DNA from: Marseilla massiliensis
GTDB lineage: Bacteria; Bacteroidota; Bacteroidia; Bacteroidales; Bacteroidaceae
Length of the DNA stretch: 50,791 nucleotides
Direction: 5' to 3'
Assembly (NCBI RefSeq): GCF_016899855.1
Contig: NZ_JACJJG010000015.1
Location: 1-50,791, forward strand
The notes under the pieces are model-generated. The model saw only the letters and a program-made list of their open reading frames with translations. It was not told the DNA's origin and searched no databases. The position numbers and the translations under genes were made by a program. This document shows positions 17,314 through 25,724 of the stretch, piece by piece; the stretch's first letter is position 1; each line of letters opens with the position of its first letter.

Positions 17314-18435
17314 ATGTTTCTGAGCAGATTATCCATACTTAACTATAAGAATATAAGCGAGGCTGAACTTGCCTTTTCCCAAAAATTAAATTGCTTCATA
17401 GGACATAACGGCGTGGGCAAGACCAACCTTCTCGACGCCGTATATTACCTGTCGTTCTGCCGCAGTTCGTGCTCCGTCACTGATTCCGGAGCGATACGTC
17501 ACGGGGCAGGCTTCTTCATGCTTGACGGCCGCTACGTAAACGATGCGGGCGATGAAGACAGGGTTACGTGCGGCATGAAGCACGGCACGAAAAAACACTT
17601 TAAACTAAACAAGAAAGAATACCGGCGGCTGTCGGCACACATCGGACTGATACCGCTGATTCTCGTATCTCCGTCGGACACTATTCTCATCGAGGGCGGC
17701 AGCGAAGAAAGGCGGCGACTGATGGACGTTGTCATTTCGCAATACGACGGTACATACATCGAGGCCCTCAACCGCTACAACAAGGCGCTGCAACAACGCA
17801 ACTCAATGCTGAAAGCCGACAACGAGCCCGACGATACGCTCATCGGGCTGCTTGAAGAGCAAATGGCAGAACAAGGAGAAATCATCTACCACAAACGAGA
17901 CTCTTTCATAAAAGAGCTTACGCCGCTATTTCAGGATTTTTACCGCAGCATTTCGCAGGAAAAAGAAAGCGTTACGCTGCGCTATGTGTCGCACTGCCAG
18001 CGTGGGCCGTTGCTTGACGTAATCCGTCGCGACCGCAACAAGGACCGCGCTGTAGGCTATTCGCTGCACGGGATACACCGCGACGACCTTGAGATGTTGA
18101 TAGGCGACTATCCCATAAGGCGCGAAGGCAGTCAGGGACAAAACAAGACATACGTCATCTCGCTGAAACTTGCGCAGTTCGAGTTTCTCAAAAACATCAG
18201 GAACAATGTACGCCCGATACTCCTGCTTGACGACATCTTCGACAAGCTTGACGCATCGCGCGTTGAACAGATAGTGAGAATCGTAGGCGGCGACGGCTTC
18301 GGACAGATATTCCTGACCGACACTAACCGTGAACACCTTGACCGCATATTACGCGGTAGCGAATTGGACTACCGGCTGTTTTATGTCGAAAACGGGGTGA
18401 TAGAGAATAAGGAGGACGACCATGTTCAGGCGTGA
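17314..18435 (+). CDS. recF: DNA replication and repair protein RecF
   Basis: SMC-like ATPase of 373 residues that helps load RecA at single-strand gaps. Walker A is GHNGVGKTN (about residues 30-38), the signature region is near EGSQGQNKTYVISLKLAQ, and Walker B is ILLLDDIFDKLD near residue 310. The start at 17314 matches the usual RecF N-terminus and leaves about 24 bases after a -7 box TAACTTTG (17282-17289); the in-frame ATG at 17302 is the alternative. The end overlaps the DUF721 gene by 14 bp. Confidence 0.93.
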   Translation: MFLSRLSILNYKNISEAELAFSQKLNCFIGHNGVGKTNLLDAVYYLSFCRSSCSVTDSGAIRHGAGFFMLDGRYVNDAGDEDRVTCGMKHGTKKHFKLNKKEYRRLSAHIGLIPLILVSPSDTILIEGGSEERRRLMDVVISQYDGTYIEALNRYNKALQQRNSMLKADNEPDDTLIGLLEEQMAEQGEIIYHKRDSFIKELTPLFQDFYRSISQEKESVTLRYVSHCQRGPLLDVIRRDRNKDRAVGYSLHGIHRDDLEMLIGDYPIRREGSQGQNKTYVISLKLAQFEFLKNIRNNVRPILLLDDIFDKLDASRVEQIVRIVGGDGFGQIFLTDTNREHLDRILRGSELDYRLFYVENGVIENKEDDHVQA

Positions 18436-18712
18436 AGTCAAATCACTGGAGGACATAGTGGCGCAATGCCTAAGGCACGACGGCCTGGAGACACCCCTCA
18501 GGCAGAAACGCCTGCTCGACTCGTGGGGCAAAGTGGCCGGCAAAGCCATCGAGAAATACACAGGCGAGAAGTTTATCCGCAACCAGGTACTCTTCGTGAA
18601 AATACTCAACCCCGCCCTGAGGGCCGATCTCTCGATGATGCGCGAACGCCTCGTGAAAAACCTGAATGCCGAGGTCGGCGCCATCATCATCAATGACATA
18701 AAACTATTTTAA
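18422..18712 (+). CDS. DUF721 (DciA-like) protein
   Basis: Small protein of 96 residues of the DUF721 family. Related DciA proteins help load the replicative helicase DnaB in bacteria that lack DnaC. The compact domain is recognisable from the central LLDSWGKVAGKAIEKYT and the LNPALRADLSMMRERLVKNLN segment. It overlaps recF by 14 bp, a common arrangement that fits a replication role. Its stop codon overlaps the stop of the convergent LacI gene by 4 bp, so the two genes share the palindrome TTAA. Confidence 0.85.
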   Translation: MFRREVKSLEDIVAQCLRHDGLETPLRQKRLLDSWGKVAGKAIEKYTGEKFIRNQVLFVKILNPALRADLSMMRERLVKNLNAEVGAIIINDIKLF

Positions 18713-19728
18713 TCCTTTCTTTTGTCCGAGCTCTCCCTTATCTTGACAATCATCGGTACCACCTCTTTATATATCTTCTTGTCGCCGTTGATATTCTTCA
18801 GCAGCAACTCGCACACCCGCTCGCCGGTAAGATGTGCCTGGTCCATGATGACCGACAGCTTCGGGGTGACGAAGAACGAAGTCTCCCCTTCCGAGAAACC
18901 TATTATAGCGACGTCGTCCGGGATACGAAGCCCAAGGGCCTTGATTGCGTCGAATGAAGCCATCGTTATTATATCGTTGAACGCAAGGATGGCGTCGGGG
19001 CGGTCGTCACGCCTCAACAAGTCCATGGCAGCCTCGCGCGCATACTCATAGTCAATGCTGCCGTTTATGATGATAGAGCGGTCAATCGGCAGGCGACGCT
19101 CCCGCAAGGCCTCAAGGTATCCGTGCTTACGCCTCTTCATCATGTCGAGATGTTGCGGCCCGCCGATGAACGCTATGCGCCTGCTACCCGTATCTATCAA
19201 GTGCAGTGTAGCCTCCTTGGCCGCCTCGTCACCGTTCGACACCACTGACGAGAACATCTCCGGCAGGCACGTACGGGCGAAAAACACGAGCGGTATGCCC
19301 ATGTCGTTTATCTCGATGAAGTGCGAGTAGTCCACCGTATCCTGCGCAAGGCACGCTATAATGCCCACCACGTACATACCCGCAAAGTTGTCGATTGCCT
19401 TTTCCTCACGCAAATGGTCCTCATGACTGTTGGCCGTGATGACCGCGTAGCCGGCCTTCGTTGCATAATCCTCAATGCCGTCAAGCACAGCGGCATAATA
19501 ATGCGTGACAAGATTTGGCACTACCACGCCTATCACCTTGGGCGCATTGCGCTTAAGGCTTTGGGCGAAAGGATTGGGCCTGTAGTTCAGCTTCTTGGCC
19601 AGAGCCTTCACCTTATCCTTCATTTCGTCGCCTACCTCATGGCTGTCCCTTATCGCGCGTGAAACGGTCGCGATACTGACGCCAAGCTGCTCGGCTATCT
19701 CCTTTAACGACGTTCTGCGTTGTCCCAT
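18709..19728 (-). CDS. LacI-family transcriptional regulator
   Basis: DNA-binding protein of 339 residues. The N-terminal helix-turn-helix reads TSLKEIAEQLGVSIATVSRA, with a hinge helix near residues 50-60, followed by a periplasmic-binding-protein-like effector domain. A -7 box TATCTTTG on the minus strand (19758-19765) lies 30 bp before the ATG, and a perfect 16-bp LacI-type operator lies about 140 bp upstream, so autoregulation is likely. No sugar gene is adjacent, so its effector is unknown. The gene ends within the DUF721 stop codon. Confidence 0.92.
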   Translation of the reverse strand: MGQRRTSLKEIAEQLGVSIATVSRAIRDSHEVGDEMKDKVKALAKKLNYRPNPFAQSLKRNAPKVIGVVVPNLVTHYYAAVLDGIEDYATKAGYAVITANSHEDHLREEKAIDNFAGMYVVGIIACLAQDTVDYSHFIEINDMGIPLVFFARTCLPEMFSSVVSNGDEAAKEATLHLIDTGSRRIAFIGGPQHLDMMKRRKHGYLEALRERRLPIDRSIIINGSIDYEYAREAAMDLLRRDDRPDAILAFNDIITMASFDAIKALGLRIPDDVAIIGFSEGETSFFVTPKLSVIMDQAHLTGERVCELLLKNINGDKKIYKEVVPMIVKIRESSDKRKD

Positions 19729-19869
19729 TTACATGCCATTTTATACATTGATATATGCAAAGATAGTGAAAGGCGAGCGCAATGGCAAGGAAAAAACAAA
19801 GTTTTTGACATTCCATTGCCGAGCCGCATCCTATATTCGTGAGAACAAAGATAACAAAAAAGCGGCAAC

Positions 19870-19885
19870 ACGCAAACGTTTGCGT
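19870..19885. promoter_or_regulatory. Perfect LacI/PurR-type operator
   Basis: The 16-bp sequence ACGCAAACGTTTGCGT is a perfect palindrome with the central CG typical of LacI-family sites, and equals the E. coli PurR box consensus as I recall it. It lies upstream of the LacI-family gene. It is about 105 bp above the presumed -7 box, so it would act by looping or serve a second promoter. Confidence 0.75.
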
Positions 19886-19942
19886 ATAAAAAATAGACGA
19901 ACGCCCGCTATGAGCCATGCCCCGCCGTGAGCCAACGTACAG

Positions 19943-20428
19943 TCACATGGACAGAAGCTCGTCGCCCTCGAGGTCGCACGAGGTGAATCCATACTCACGG
20001 GCCTTGGCCTTGTCGAACGCGAAATAAACGACCCTGCCCTCGATGCATACCTCGCCGTTGGCGTTTTCTATCACCACGTCTATGGTAACGAGGTTGCGCC
20101 TTATCTCGGCAACATGCCCCCGCACGGTAACCTGCGCCTCGGTGGTCATCACCGGCCGTTTGTATTTCACATCAAGCCTGGTGGTAACGCCGGTGGTCTG
20201 CAATTTCCTAAACACCACCCATCCGGCCGTCTCGTCGACAAGTGTGGCCAATATGCCGCCATGCATGGTGTCCACCCAGCCTTGGTAAAGCCCTTTGGGC
20301 TTCCAGAAGCTAACCACGTCGTCGCCGTCTTCGTAAAATTCCATTTGCACTCCGATAGGATTGTCCTTGCTACAGCCGAAACAGCCGTAGCCCTCTTTCT
20401 CCGTCCATGGATTCTTAATCTTTCTCAT
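19943..20428 (-). CDS. PaaI-type hotdog thioesterase
   Basis: Predicted acyl-CoA thioesterase of 161 residues. The hotdog core has the PaaI/YdiI pattern: HGGILATLVDETAGWVV with the catalytic Asp, then TTRLDVKYKRPV. The N-terminus carries GCFGCSKDNPIG, a Cys-x2-Cys pattern seen in many proteins of this group. The substrate is not predictable. It stands 102 bp after the AraC gene on the same strand and 214 bp before the LacI gene, with no clear operon partner. Confidence 0.85.
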   Translation of the reverse strand: MRKIKNPWTEKEGYGCFGCSKDNPIGVQMEFYEDGDDVVSFWKPKGLYQGWVDTMHGGILATLVDETAGWVVFRKLQTTGVTTRLDVKYKRPVMTTEAQVTVRGHVAEIRRNLVTIDVVIENANGEVCIEGRVVYFAFDKAKAREYGFTSCDLEGDELLSM

Positions 20429-20530
20429 ACGTTTATATTTATATATTGTGGCAAGGGCTGACGGCTATCCGCATGCCGACGTCCGTCCTGCCGCACAAGC
20501 GCCGGCTACCATCCCCCGCCCACAGGTTAT

Positions 20531-21433
20531 TCATACACGTTGGCCAAGCGTCTGTCCTTCAAGCCCGCATTTCCTGTACTGCATAGGCGTCATGCCCGTC
20601 TGCCTCTTGAAGAACTTGGTGAACACCGCCTGGTCGTTGAAGGCTGTGCGCCGCACAACGTCCTTCAAAGGCATGTCGACATTGGCGAGTAAGGCCTTTA
20701 TCTCCCCCGTCACGGCCATGTTTATGGTGTCGGAGGCAGTTCTGCCGCTCACCTCGCCCACAATCCTGTTGAGGTATTGCGGCGTTATGCACATTTCCGA
20801 AGCGTAAAACCCTACATTGTGCTGCAGTCGGGCGTTAAGCTTGAGAAGCGACATGAACCTGACGAACAGCCTGTTCTTACGGCTTGAAGCCGTGCCACAC
20901 GCTCCTTGGCCGACACGCCGAAACAGACAGTTGGATATTTCGTAAAACAATACAGCCGTTTTCGTGGCCACGAGTTCGTCATTATGCACGTTGGCACAGT
21001 CGTAGATACTTCGTTCCAGACTGGCGAAAGCCTCAGCCACTATGGCGGCGGTCCTGCCGTCAAACAGCGACACGGGGCAGCGTAACACATACTCGAAGCA
21101 TTCCGGCAAGAACGGCATTCGGCTCTTGAACACATGCGACAGGAATTTTTCCGTGGTTACGAGCATATATCCGTCAACATCGGGCGAAGCTTCGGTTATC
21201 ACCGTGCAGTCATGGCAGCCCGCCGTGTCGACGTAGCAGTTAGCCGTCAGGGTGACGTCACGGTTATCCATACGCACGGTCATCCATCCGCGCGTAAGCA
21301 GCATTACGAAGTGCAGGTCAACAGTATGTATTCCCGCCCTGTCAATGCTTCCGTCCCTCGGCCGCCACAGCGCGGCGCCCAGCGTGCTTACACAGTCGGC
21401 ATGGTATGTCTGTAAAAAACCGTTCAGTGTCAT
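20531..21433 (-). CDS. AraC-family transcriptional regulator beside the RND adaptor
   Basis: Regulator of 300 residues with a C-terminal AraC-type double helix-turn-helix ending KFFKRQTGMTPMQYRKC, close to the exporter regulator at 7197-8114. The N-terminal part is probably a cupin-like effector domain (inference). It is divergent from the RND adaptor gene, with 175 bp between them, and so is its likely regulator. A -7 box TATCTTTG (minus strand, 21438-21445) has a TTG core 19 bp upstream and ends only four bases from the ATG, so the mRNA is expected to be leaderless or nearly so. Confidence 0.86.
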   Translation of the reverse strand: MTLNGFLQTYHADCVSTLGAALWRPRDGSIDRAGIHTVDLHFVMLLTRGWMTVRMDNRDVTLTANCYVDTAGCHDCTVITEASPDVDGYMLVTTEKFLSHVFKSRMPFLPECFEYVLRCPVSLFDGRTAAIVAEAFASLERSIYDCANVHNDELVATKTAVLFYEISNCLFRRVGQGACGTASSRKNRLFVRFMSLLKLNARLQHNVGFYASEMCITPQYLNRIVGEVSGRTASDTINMAVTGEIKALLANVDMPLKDVVRRTAFNDQAVFTKFFKRQTGMTPMQYRKCGLEGQTLGQRV

Positions 21434-21437
21434 GCCA

Positions 21438-21468
21438 CAAAGATACGTATTATTTCAAAACAGACAAT
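21438..21468 (-). promoter_or_regulatory. Promoter overlapping the start of the AraC gene
   Basis: On the minus strand ATTG (21468-21465) and TATCTTTG (21445-21438) are 19 bp apart. Transcription would start at or next to the ATG at 21433. Confidence 0.62.
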
Positions 21469-21608
21469 ATTCGTCGCGTTAAAAACAACAAAGCCACGTT
21501 TTGTTTATAAAACGACAACATTCGTTACACATCCGACATCGACAAAATGCCGCCCGAGGCATACCTTTGCGGCTGATTTAAACATTTTATCACGTTAAAA
21601 AGAAAGGT

Positions 21609-22718
21609 ATGAAACATTTAAAATGCAACATTGCCGCCTTGGCATGCGCCTTTGTGGCGTTACTGTCACAGTCGTGCAAGGAGAAGGCGGCCACCGGCGC
21701 CGCCGGCAACTACAAGACGATAACGGCAAGCCCGTCGGCATGCGTGTTGGAGAAAGAGTACACCGCCATCCTGCGCGGCGTACAGAGCGTAGAGGTGAGG
21801 CCACAGGTAAGCGGCACGATAACGAAGATATGCGTAAGCGAGGGCGCGCATGTCAAGCGTGGACAGACCATGTTCATAATCGACCAGGAGCCCTACCGCG
21901 CCTCGCTGCGCGCCGCCGAGGCCGACGTAAGCAGTGCCCGGGCAGCGGTAGCCAGCGCACAGCTGGAGCTTGAGGACAAGAGGCAGCTGCGCCGGAGCGG
22001 CGTAGTGGCCGACTATGACGTGAGCCAGGCGCAATGCACACTTGACGAACAGTTGGCAGCCCTGCGCAATGCCGAGGCCAAACTGGCCGCAGCCCGCACT
22101 GACCTATCATACACGGAGGTGAAGAGTCCGGCAGACGGGGTGATCGGAATGATAAACTATCGCCTGGGCGCCCTCGTAAGTTCGAGCATTGACGAGCCGC
22201 TGACCACGGTGGCCGACGTATCGTCAGTGCACGCTTATTTCTCAGTTACGGAGAGCGAGGCGCAGCGCCTCGTGGCCGACCATGGCTCTCTCGACAAGGC
22301 CATCGCCACGCTGCCGTGCGTCAAGCTGCGCCTGGGCAGCGGCGAGGAACTGTCAGCCGAAGGCACTGTCGATGCCGTAAGCGGCAACGTTGACGAGGCT
22401 ACAGGCTCGGTAGCCATGCGCGCCACGTTCGCCAATCCGTCGCGGATATTATTCAGCGGAGGCAGCGCGACCATTGTTATACCTTATAAATATACAAACA
22501 GGATTATCATTCCGCAGGAAGCCACGTACGAGATACAGGACAAGAAGTTCGTCTACCGCGTGGTAGACGGCAAGACAAAATCTAAAGAAATCACTGTCGA
22601 GCCTCTCAGCGACGGCAAGCGCTACGTAGTGACCGACGGCCTGAAAAAGGGCGACGTCATCGTAGCCGAGGGCGCGGGCCTGCTCAGCGACGGAATGGAA
22701 ATCAAAGTAAAAAAGTAA
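21609..22718 (+). CDS. RND efflux periplasmic adaptor (AcrA-like), orphan
   Basis: Membrane-fusion lipoprotein of 369 residues with lipobox SQSC near residue 23. Domains run in AcrA order: lipoyl half GVQSVEVRPQVSGTI, a coiled-coil hairpin (about residues 95-160), the second lipoyl half YTEVKSPADGVIGMI, then a beta-barrel and a membrane-proximal domain. In this family an RND pump gene and usually a TolC gene follow. Here the next feature is a repeat array with an inserted element, then a convergent unrelated gene. The promoter box TACCTTTG is at 21562-21569. It may serve a pump encoded elsewhere. Confidence 0.9.
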   Translation: MKHLKCNIAALACAFVALLSQSCKEKAATGAAGNYKTITASPSACVLEKEYTAILRGVQSVEVRPQVSGTITKICVSEGAHVKRGQTMFIIDQEPYRASLRAAEADVSSARAAVASAQLELEDKRQLRRSGVVADYDVSQAQCTLDEQLAALRNAEAKLAAARTDLSYTEVKSPADGVIGMINYRLGALVSSSIDEPLTTVADVSSVHAYFSVTESEAQRLVADHGSLDKAIATLPCVKLRLGSGEELSAEGTVDAVSGNVDEATGSVAMRATFANPSRILFSGGSATIVIPYKYTNRIIIPQEATYEIQDKKFVYRVVDGKTKSKEITVEPLSDGKRYVVTDGLKKGDVIVAEGAGLLSDGMEIKVKK

Positions 22719-22784
22719 AGAACGGCGCCGTTTTAGTCTGCATTCATAACTCATTGACAATCAATACATTACCGACAACGTTAC

Positions 22785-22864
22785 AAAACATGGCCTTTTA
22801 CCTTGCAAAAGACGGCCTTTCGCAACATAAAAGACCGTCTTTTACAGACCAAAAGGGGTTCATC
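22785..22864. repeat. 22-bp-period repeat array 6, fourth unit split by an inserted element
   Basis: Units start at 22785, 22807, 22829 and 22851. Unit 4 begins AAAAGG and is then interrupted at 22857 by the inverted-repeat element; its continuation CGGCTTATT resumes at 23121. Removing the element and one copy of the 7-bp duplication restores a unit in exact phase. The array lies between the ends of two convergent genes. Confidence 0.87.
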
Positions 22865-23120
22865 CGCAGTTCTGTTGGATAAAGATAAGCTGCTGATATT
22901 CAAGTATTTGTATTATCTTGTATGTTCATAAGTCCCTGATAATCAGTACCTGTATGTTGATTAAATTGAAATTTAGGGCTATAAAACTATCCGGCTTATC
23001 CATACTTCAAATTATATAACAAAACTATTGATTTTTAATCTTTTAAAAGAAAAACTCGATGTGCTCAATTTTATGTTGCTGAAAGGCCATCCAACAAAAC
23101 TGCGGAAGAACCGCAAAAGG
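22850..23120. mobile_element. 257-bp MITE-like element with terminal inverted repeats and 7-bp target duplication
   Basis: The element spans 22857-23113. Its ends (22857-22880 and 23089-23112) are inverted repeats of 24 bp with two mismatches. CAAAAGG flanks it directly at 22850-22856 and 23114-23120. It is AT-rich and encodes no transposase; a short frame at its right end is too small to be one. A second copy of its left 111 bases is at 50681-50791. I cannot name the parent insertion-sequence family. Confidence 0.82.
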
Positions 23121-23149
23121 CGGCTTATTGGAATGGCTTTTATTTTCCG

Positions 23150-25708
23150 TCAGAACGTAAACCTCATCATGAGGCGCACCCCGTTTTTCTTTGCGGTAGG
23201 CAGACCGTTGTAGTTCAGGCGGTGTACGAACTGCACGTGGAATATCTTGAAGATGTTGTGTATTCCGGCTATCAGCTCTATGTAGGGCCTATGGGGGTCC
23301 ATTACGTACGAGCCTTCGGGAAACTGCATCAGCAGCGGGTCGCCCGCGTTGGCGGCCAAGGTGGGATTGTTCTTGTCGGTAAGCGTGCCCCACAGCACTT
23401 TCACTCCAAGCCACTCTCGCCATTTCAGCTTCTTTATCAGCGGTATGCGGTTGAATATCTTTCCGTTAAGGTCCCACGACACGTCGAGAGAGGCGTATCT
23501 GTCGTTGAGGAACTCCATGTTGTTTATCATGTTGAACGTCTCGTCCTCGACGATGTACGACAGGTTGGCGGCCGGCATTATGAGCAGGGGGAAGGGCACC
23601 TTGTTCCACTGTATGCCGCCCTTGAGGGTTACGTCGAGCTTGCCCCAGCTATTTAGCCAAAAGCGTTTATAGACGCTGGCCTCGGTAAAGTTGTAGTTAT
23701 AGTCGCCACCAAGCACTCCTTTCACGCCGACCGTATGCGAGAGGGTGAACACGGGCGGGTCATAATTAATCTTCAGCCGCCGCTGCTTCGTGTTTACGTA
23801 CGTCTCTCCCGGGGCGTAGCGCAGCTCTATCGATGCCTCGGTTGTGCGTATCTTGCCGTGCTCAATGGCGGGGGGTTCGGCGTCGTATAGCGACAAGGGC
23901 GTAAAGTACAGCTTTCCGCAGGCCTCGTTCTCCTCGGTCTTCAGCCTGACCGTGGTCTTGAATCCCCAGTCCTGTTCGTACTCGAAGGCCAGTTCCTGGC
24001 GGTTGTAGAACATCATCTTGTCTACGTCCGTCCATTTGAACGAGGTGAACACGTTGTCCTTGTCGGTGGGCATAAACTTGTCTGACGGCGAGCATACGTC
24101 GTACGTCGACGTGAAGGTAAGCGTTCGCTTGGGGAATTCCCACGGCATGTATTCTTTCTTGTTGAACGAGTAGGTCACCTGTCCCTTATAGTAGTTCTTC
24201 CTGCTGTCCCAACCGCGGGCGTAATATCCGGAGACAAAGAGGTGCGGATTCAGGTTGGCCGTGGTCTGGGCGCTCAGCCTCGTACGCATGCCGTCGATGA
24301 AGTTCGTGCTTACCATCGTGTTGATGGGGCCTATGTCAACAAGGCTCGGATGTGTTTTGCCGCCCGTCTCGACGTAGTTCTCTATGAGGACTTTCATGCC
24401 GAACAATAGGTACTTGAAGCCCTTTGTCTTTGTAAGGTTGTCGATGAACGTACCCATTCCACGCTCGCTACCGGTCAGTTCCACGGTGCGGTTGTCCGCC
24501 CAGAAATCGTCACCCCGCATTCTTGAACTTGGGTCGTACTTGACTTTCGCCTTGCCCTTGAAGGCCTTGTCGGGTATAGGGTCGAACGCGTAGTCGGTCA
24601 TTCTGGTCGTCCGTATCAGCACGGCCTTGGTAAGGAAGTCGACCACAGACATCTCGACATACATATCGTCGGTGGTCAACACCCACTCTCCGTTGGGCAG
24701 CTTGGTGAACTCCTGGGTTACGCTGAGGTTGTCGGTAAAGTTTACGTCGCTTTTCCGTGGGAGCGACAACCGGCATTTCTTGACGTGCAGCGTAGAGTCG
24801 GTCAGCACCCACAGTTCGCCCCTGAAGCCGAAGTCTTGCTGGTTGTTAGGCGTAAACTCCAGGTGATAGCACTCGTCGCGGTCTACGTACACGGTGTCGA
24901 CTATATAAAAGCGGTAGAAGGCTATGGCGTCTTTGCCTATAGGGCTTGTGAACGGATATTGCAGCAGGCGTATCTGGTCGTCGTACAGGTCGACGTCGGT
25001 GAAGACGTCCTTCAGCACCGTGTTGAGCATCTCTCCGGTCTGTATCAAGTCGTTGACACCGGTGGCCCTCTGTCCGAGCACTATGGTCTTCTCCTTCTTC
25101 GGGTCTTTTCTGTATATATGCTGGGTTACGGTCTCGTCAACGGACAGCGGCAGGATGAGCTTGTTGTTGTACGGGCAGAACTCAATCTGGTTGACAAGCC
25201 ACTGGCGGTTCTTGCCCTTTTCCTTCTCCACTTCGGCGGGCGTGATGTCGTTGACGGCAAGGGTAAGCTTCTGGTATTTATCGTAACGGTAATAGTCATG
25301 GTTCTCAAGGTCGTTACGCTTCTTGGCCGCTATGACACGCTTCATCAACTCAACGGCAGGGTTGTTCTTGCGGCTGTACTTACCCTTCTTGCCCCTTACC
25401 GTAACCTCTTTCAGCCTCTTGGTGTCGGGCTTCAGCGTGATACGCATCCGGGCGGGAGTGTTCGGGCCTATGAGTATCTGCAGCGTCTTGTAACCTACGG
25501 CGCTTACCGTAAGGTATTCGTCGTTGAGGCGTGGCATGGAGAAACTGCCGTCGCTGCCGCCGGACACGACCACCTTGCCCTTCTTGTACTGCAAGCCGGG
25601 ATGCGGGATGGAGTCTCCTGTCTCTTCATCGACTACCACCCCCCGTATCGTCTGCGCGTCGATTGCCAATGAGAATATCAATAGCAACAATACAAATGCC
25701 TTTCTCAT
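23150..25708 (-). CDS. DUF5686 outer-membrane protein with N-terminal carboxypeptidase-like domain
   Basis: Protein of 852 residues with a Sec signal peptide (cleavage near IDAQ, residue 19). An Ig-like carboxypeptidase-regulatory domain (about residues 20-95, TIRGVVVDEETGDSIP) follows, then a long DUF5686 region rich in alternating beta strands and aromatic residues. It ends in Phe, as outer-membrane barrels do. The family is predicted to sit in the outer membrane; its function is unknown. It is the last gene of a five-gene operon, 16 bp after the HAD gene, which links it to the lipid or head-group enzymes upstream. The stop codon is 36 bp from the inserted element. Confidence 0.85.
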   Translation of the reverse strand: MRKAFVLLLLIFSLAIDAQTIRGVVVDEETGDSIPHPGLQYKKGKVVVSGGSDGSFSMPRLNDEYLTVSAVGYKTLQILIGPNTPARMRITLKPDTKRLKEVTVRGKKGKYSRKNNPAVELMKRVIAAKKRNDLENHDYYRYDKYQKLTLAVNDITPAEVEKEKGKNRQWLVNQIEFCPYNNKLILPLSVDETVTQHIYRKDPKKEKTIVLGQRATGVNDLIQTGEMLNTVLKDVFTDVDLYDDQIRLLQYPFTSPIGKDAIAFYRFYIVDTVYVDRDECYHLEFTPNNQQDFGFRGELWVLTDSTLHVKKCRLSLPRKSDVNFTDNLSVTQEFTKLPNGEWVLTTDDMYVEMSVVDFLTKAVLIRTTRMTDYAFDPIPDKAFKGKAKVKYDPSSRMRGDDFWADNRTVELTGSERGMGTFIDNLTKTKGFKYLLFGMKVLIENYVETGGKTHPSLVDIGPINTMVSTNFIDGMRTRLSAQTTANLNPHLFVSGYYARGWDSRKNYYKGQVTYSFNKKEYMPWEFPKRTLTFTSTYDVCSPSDKFMPTDKDNVFTSFKWTDVDKMMFYNRQELAFEYEQDWGFKTTVRLKTEENEACGKLYFTPLSLYDAEPPAIEHGKIRTTEASIELRYAPGETYVNTKQRRLKINYDPPVFTLSHTVGVKGVLGGDYNYNFTEASVYKRFWLNSWGKLDVTLKGGIQWNKVPFPLLIMPAANLSYIVEDETFNMINNMEFLNDRYASLDVSWDLNGKIFNRIPLIKKLKWREWLGVKVLWGTLTDKNNPTLAANAGDPLLMQFPEGSYVMDPHRPYIELIAGIHNIFKIFHVQFVHRLNYNGLPTAKKNGVRLMMRFTF

Positions 25709-25724
25709 TTCCCTAACCTATATA

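Noticed and set aside
23028..23213. 61-codon frame at the right end of the inserted element
   Set aside because: It crosses from the element into the 3' end of the DUF5686 gene on the other strand. Its resemblance to a transposase tail is too weak to claim.
24785..25672. 295-codon frame on the plus strand
   Set aside because: It is antisense to the DUF5686 gene, which has a signal peptide and domain structure. The long frame is a by-product of high GC codon use.
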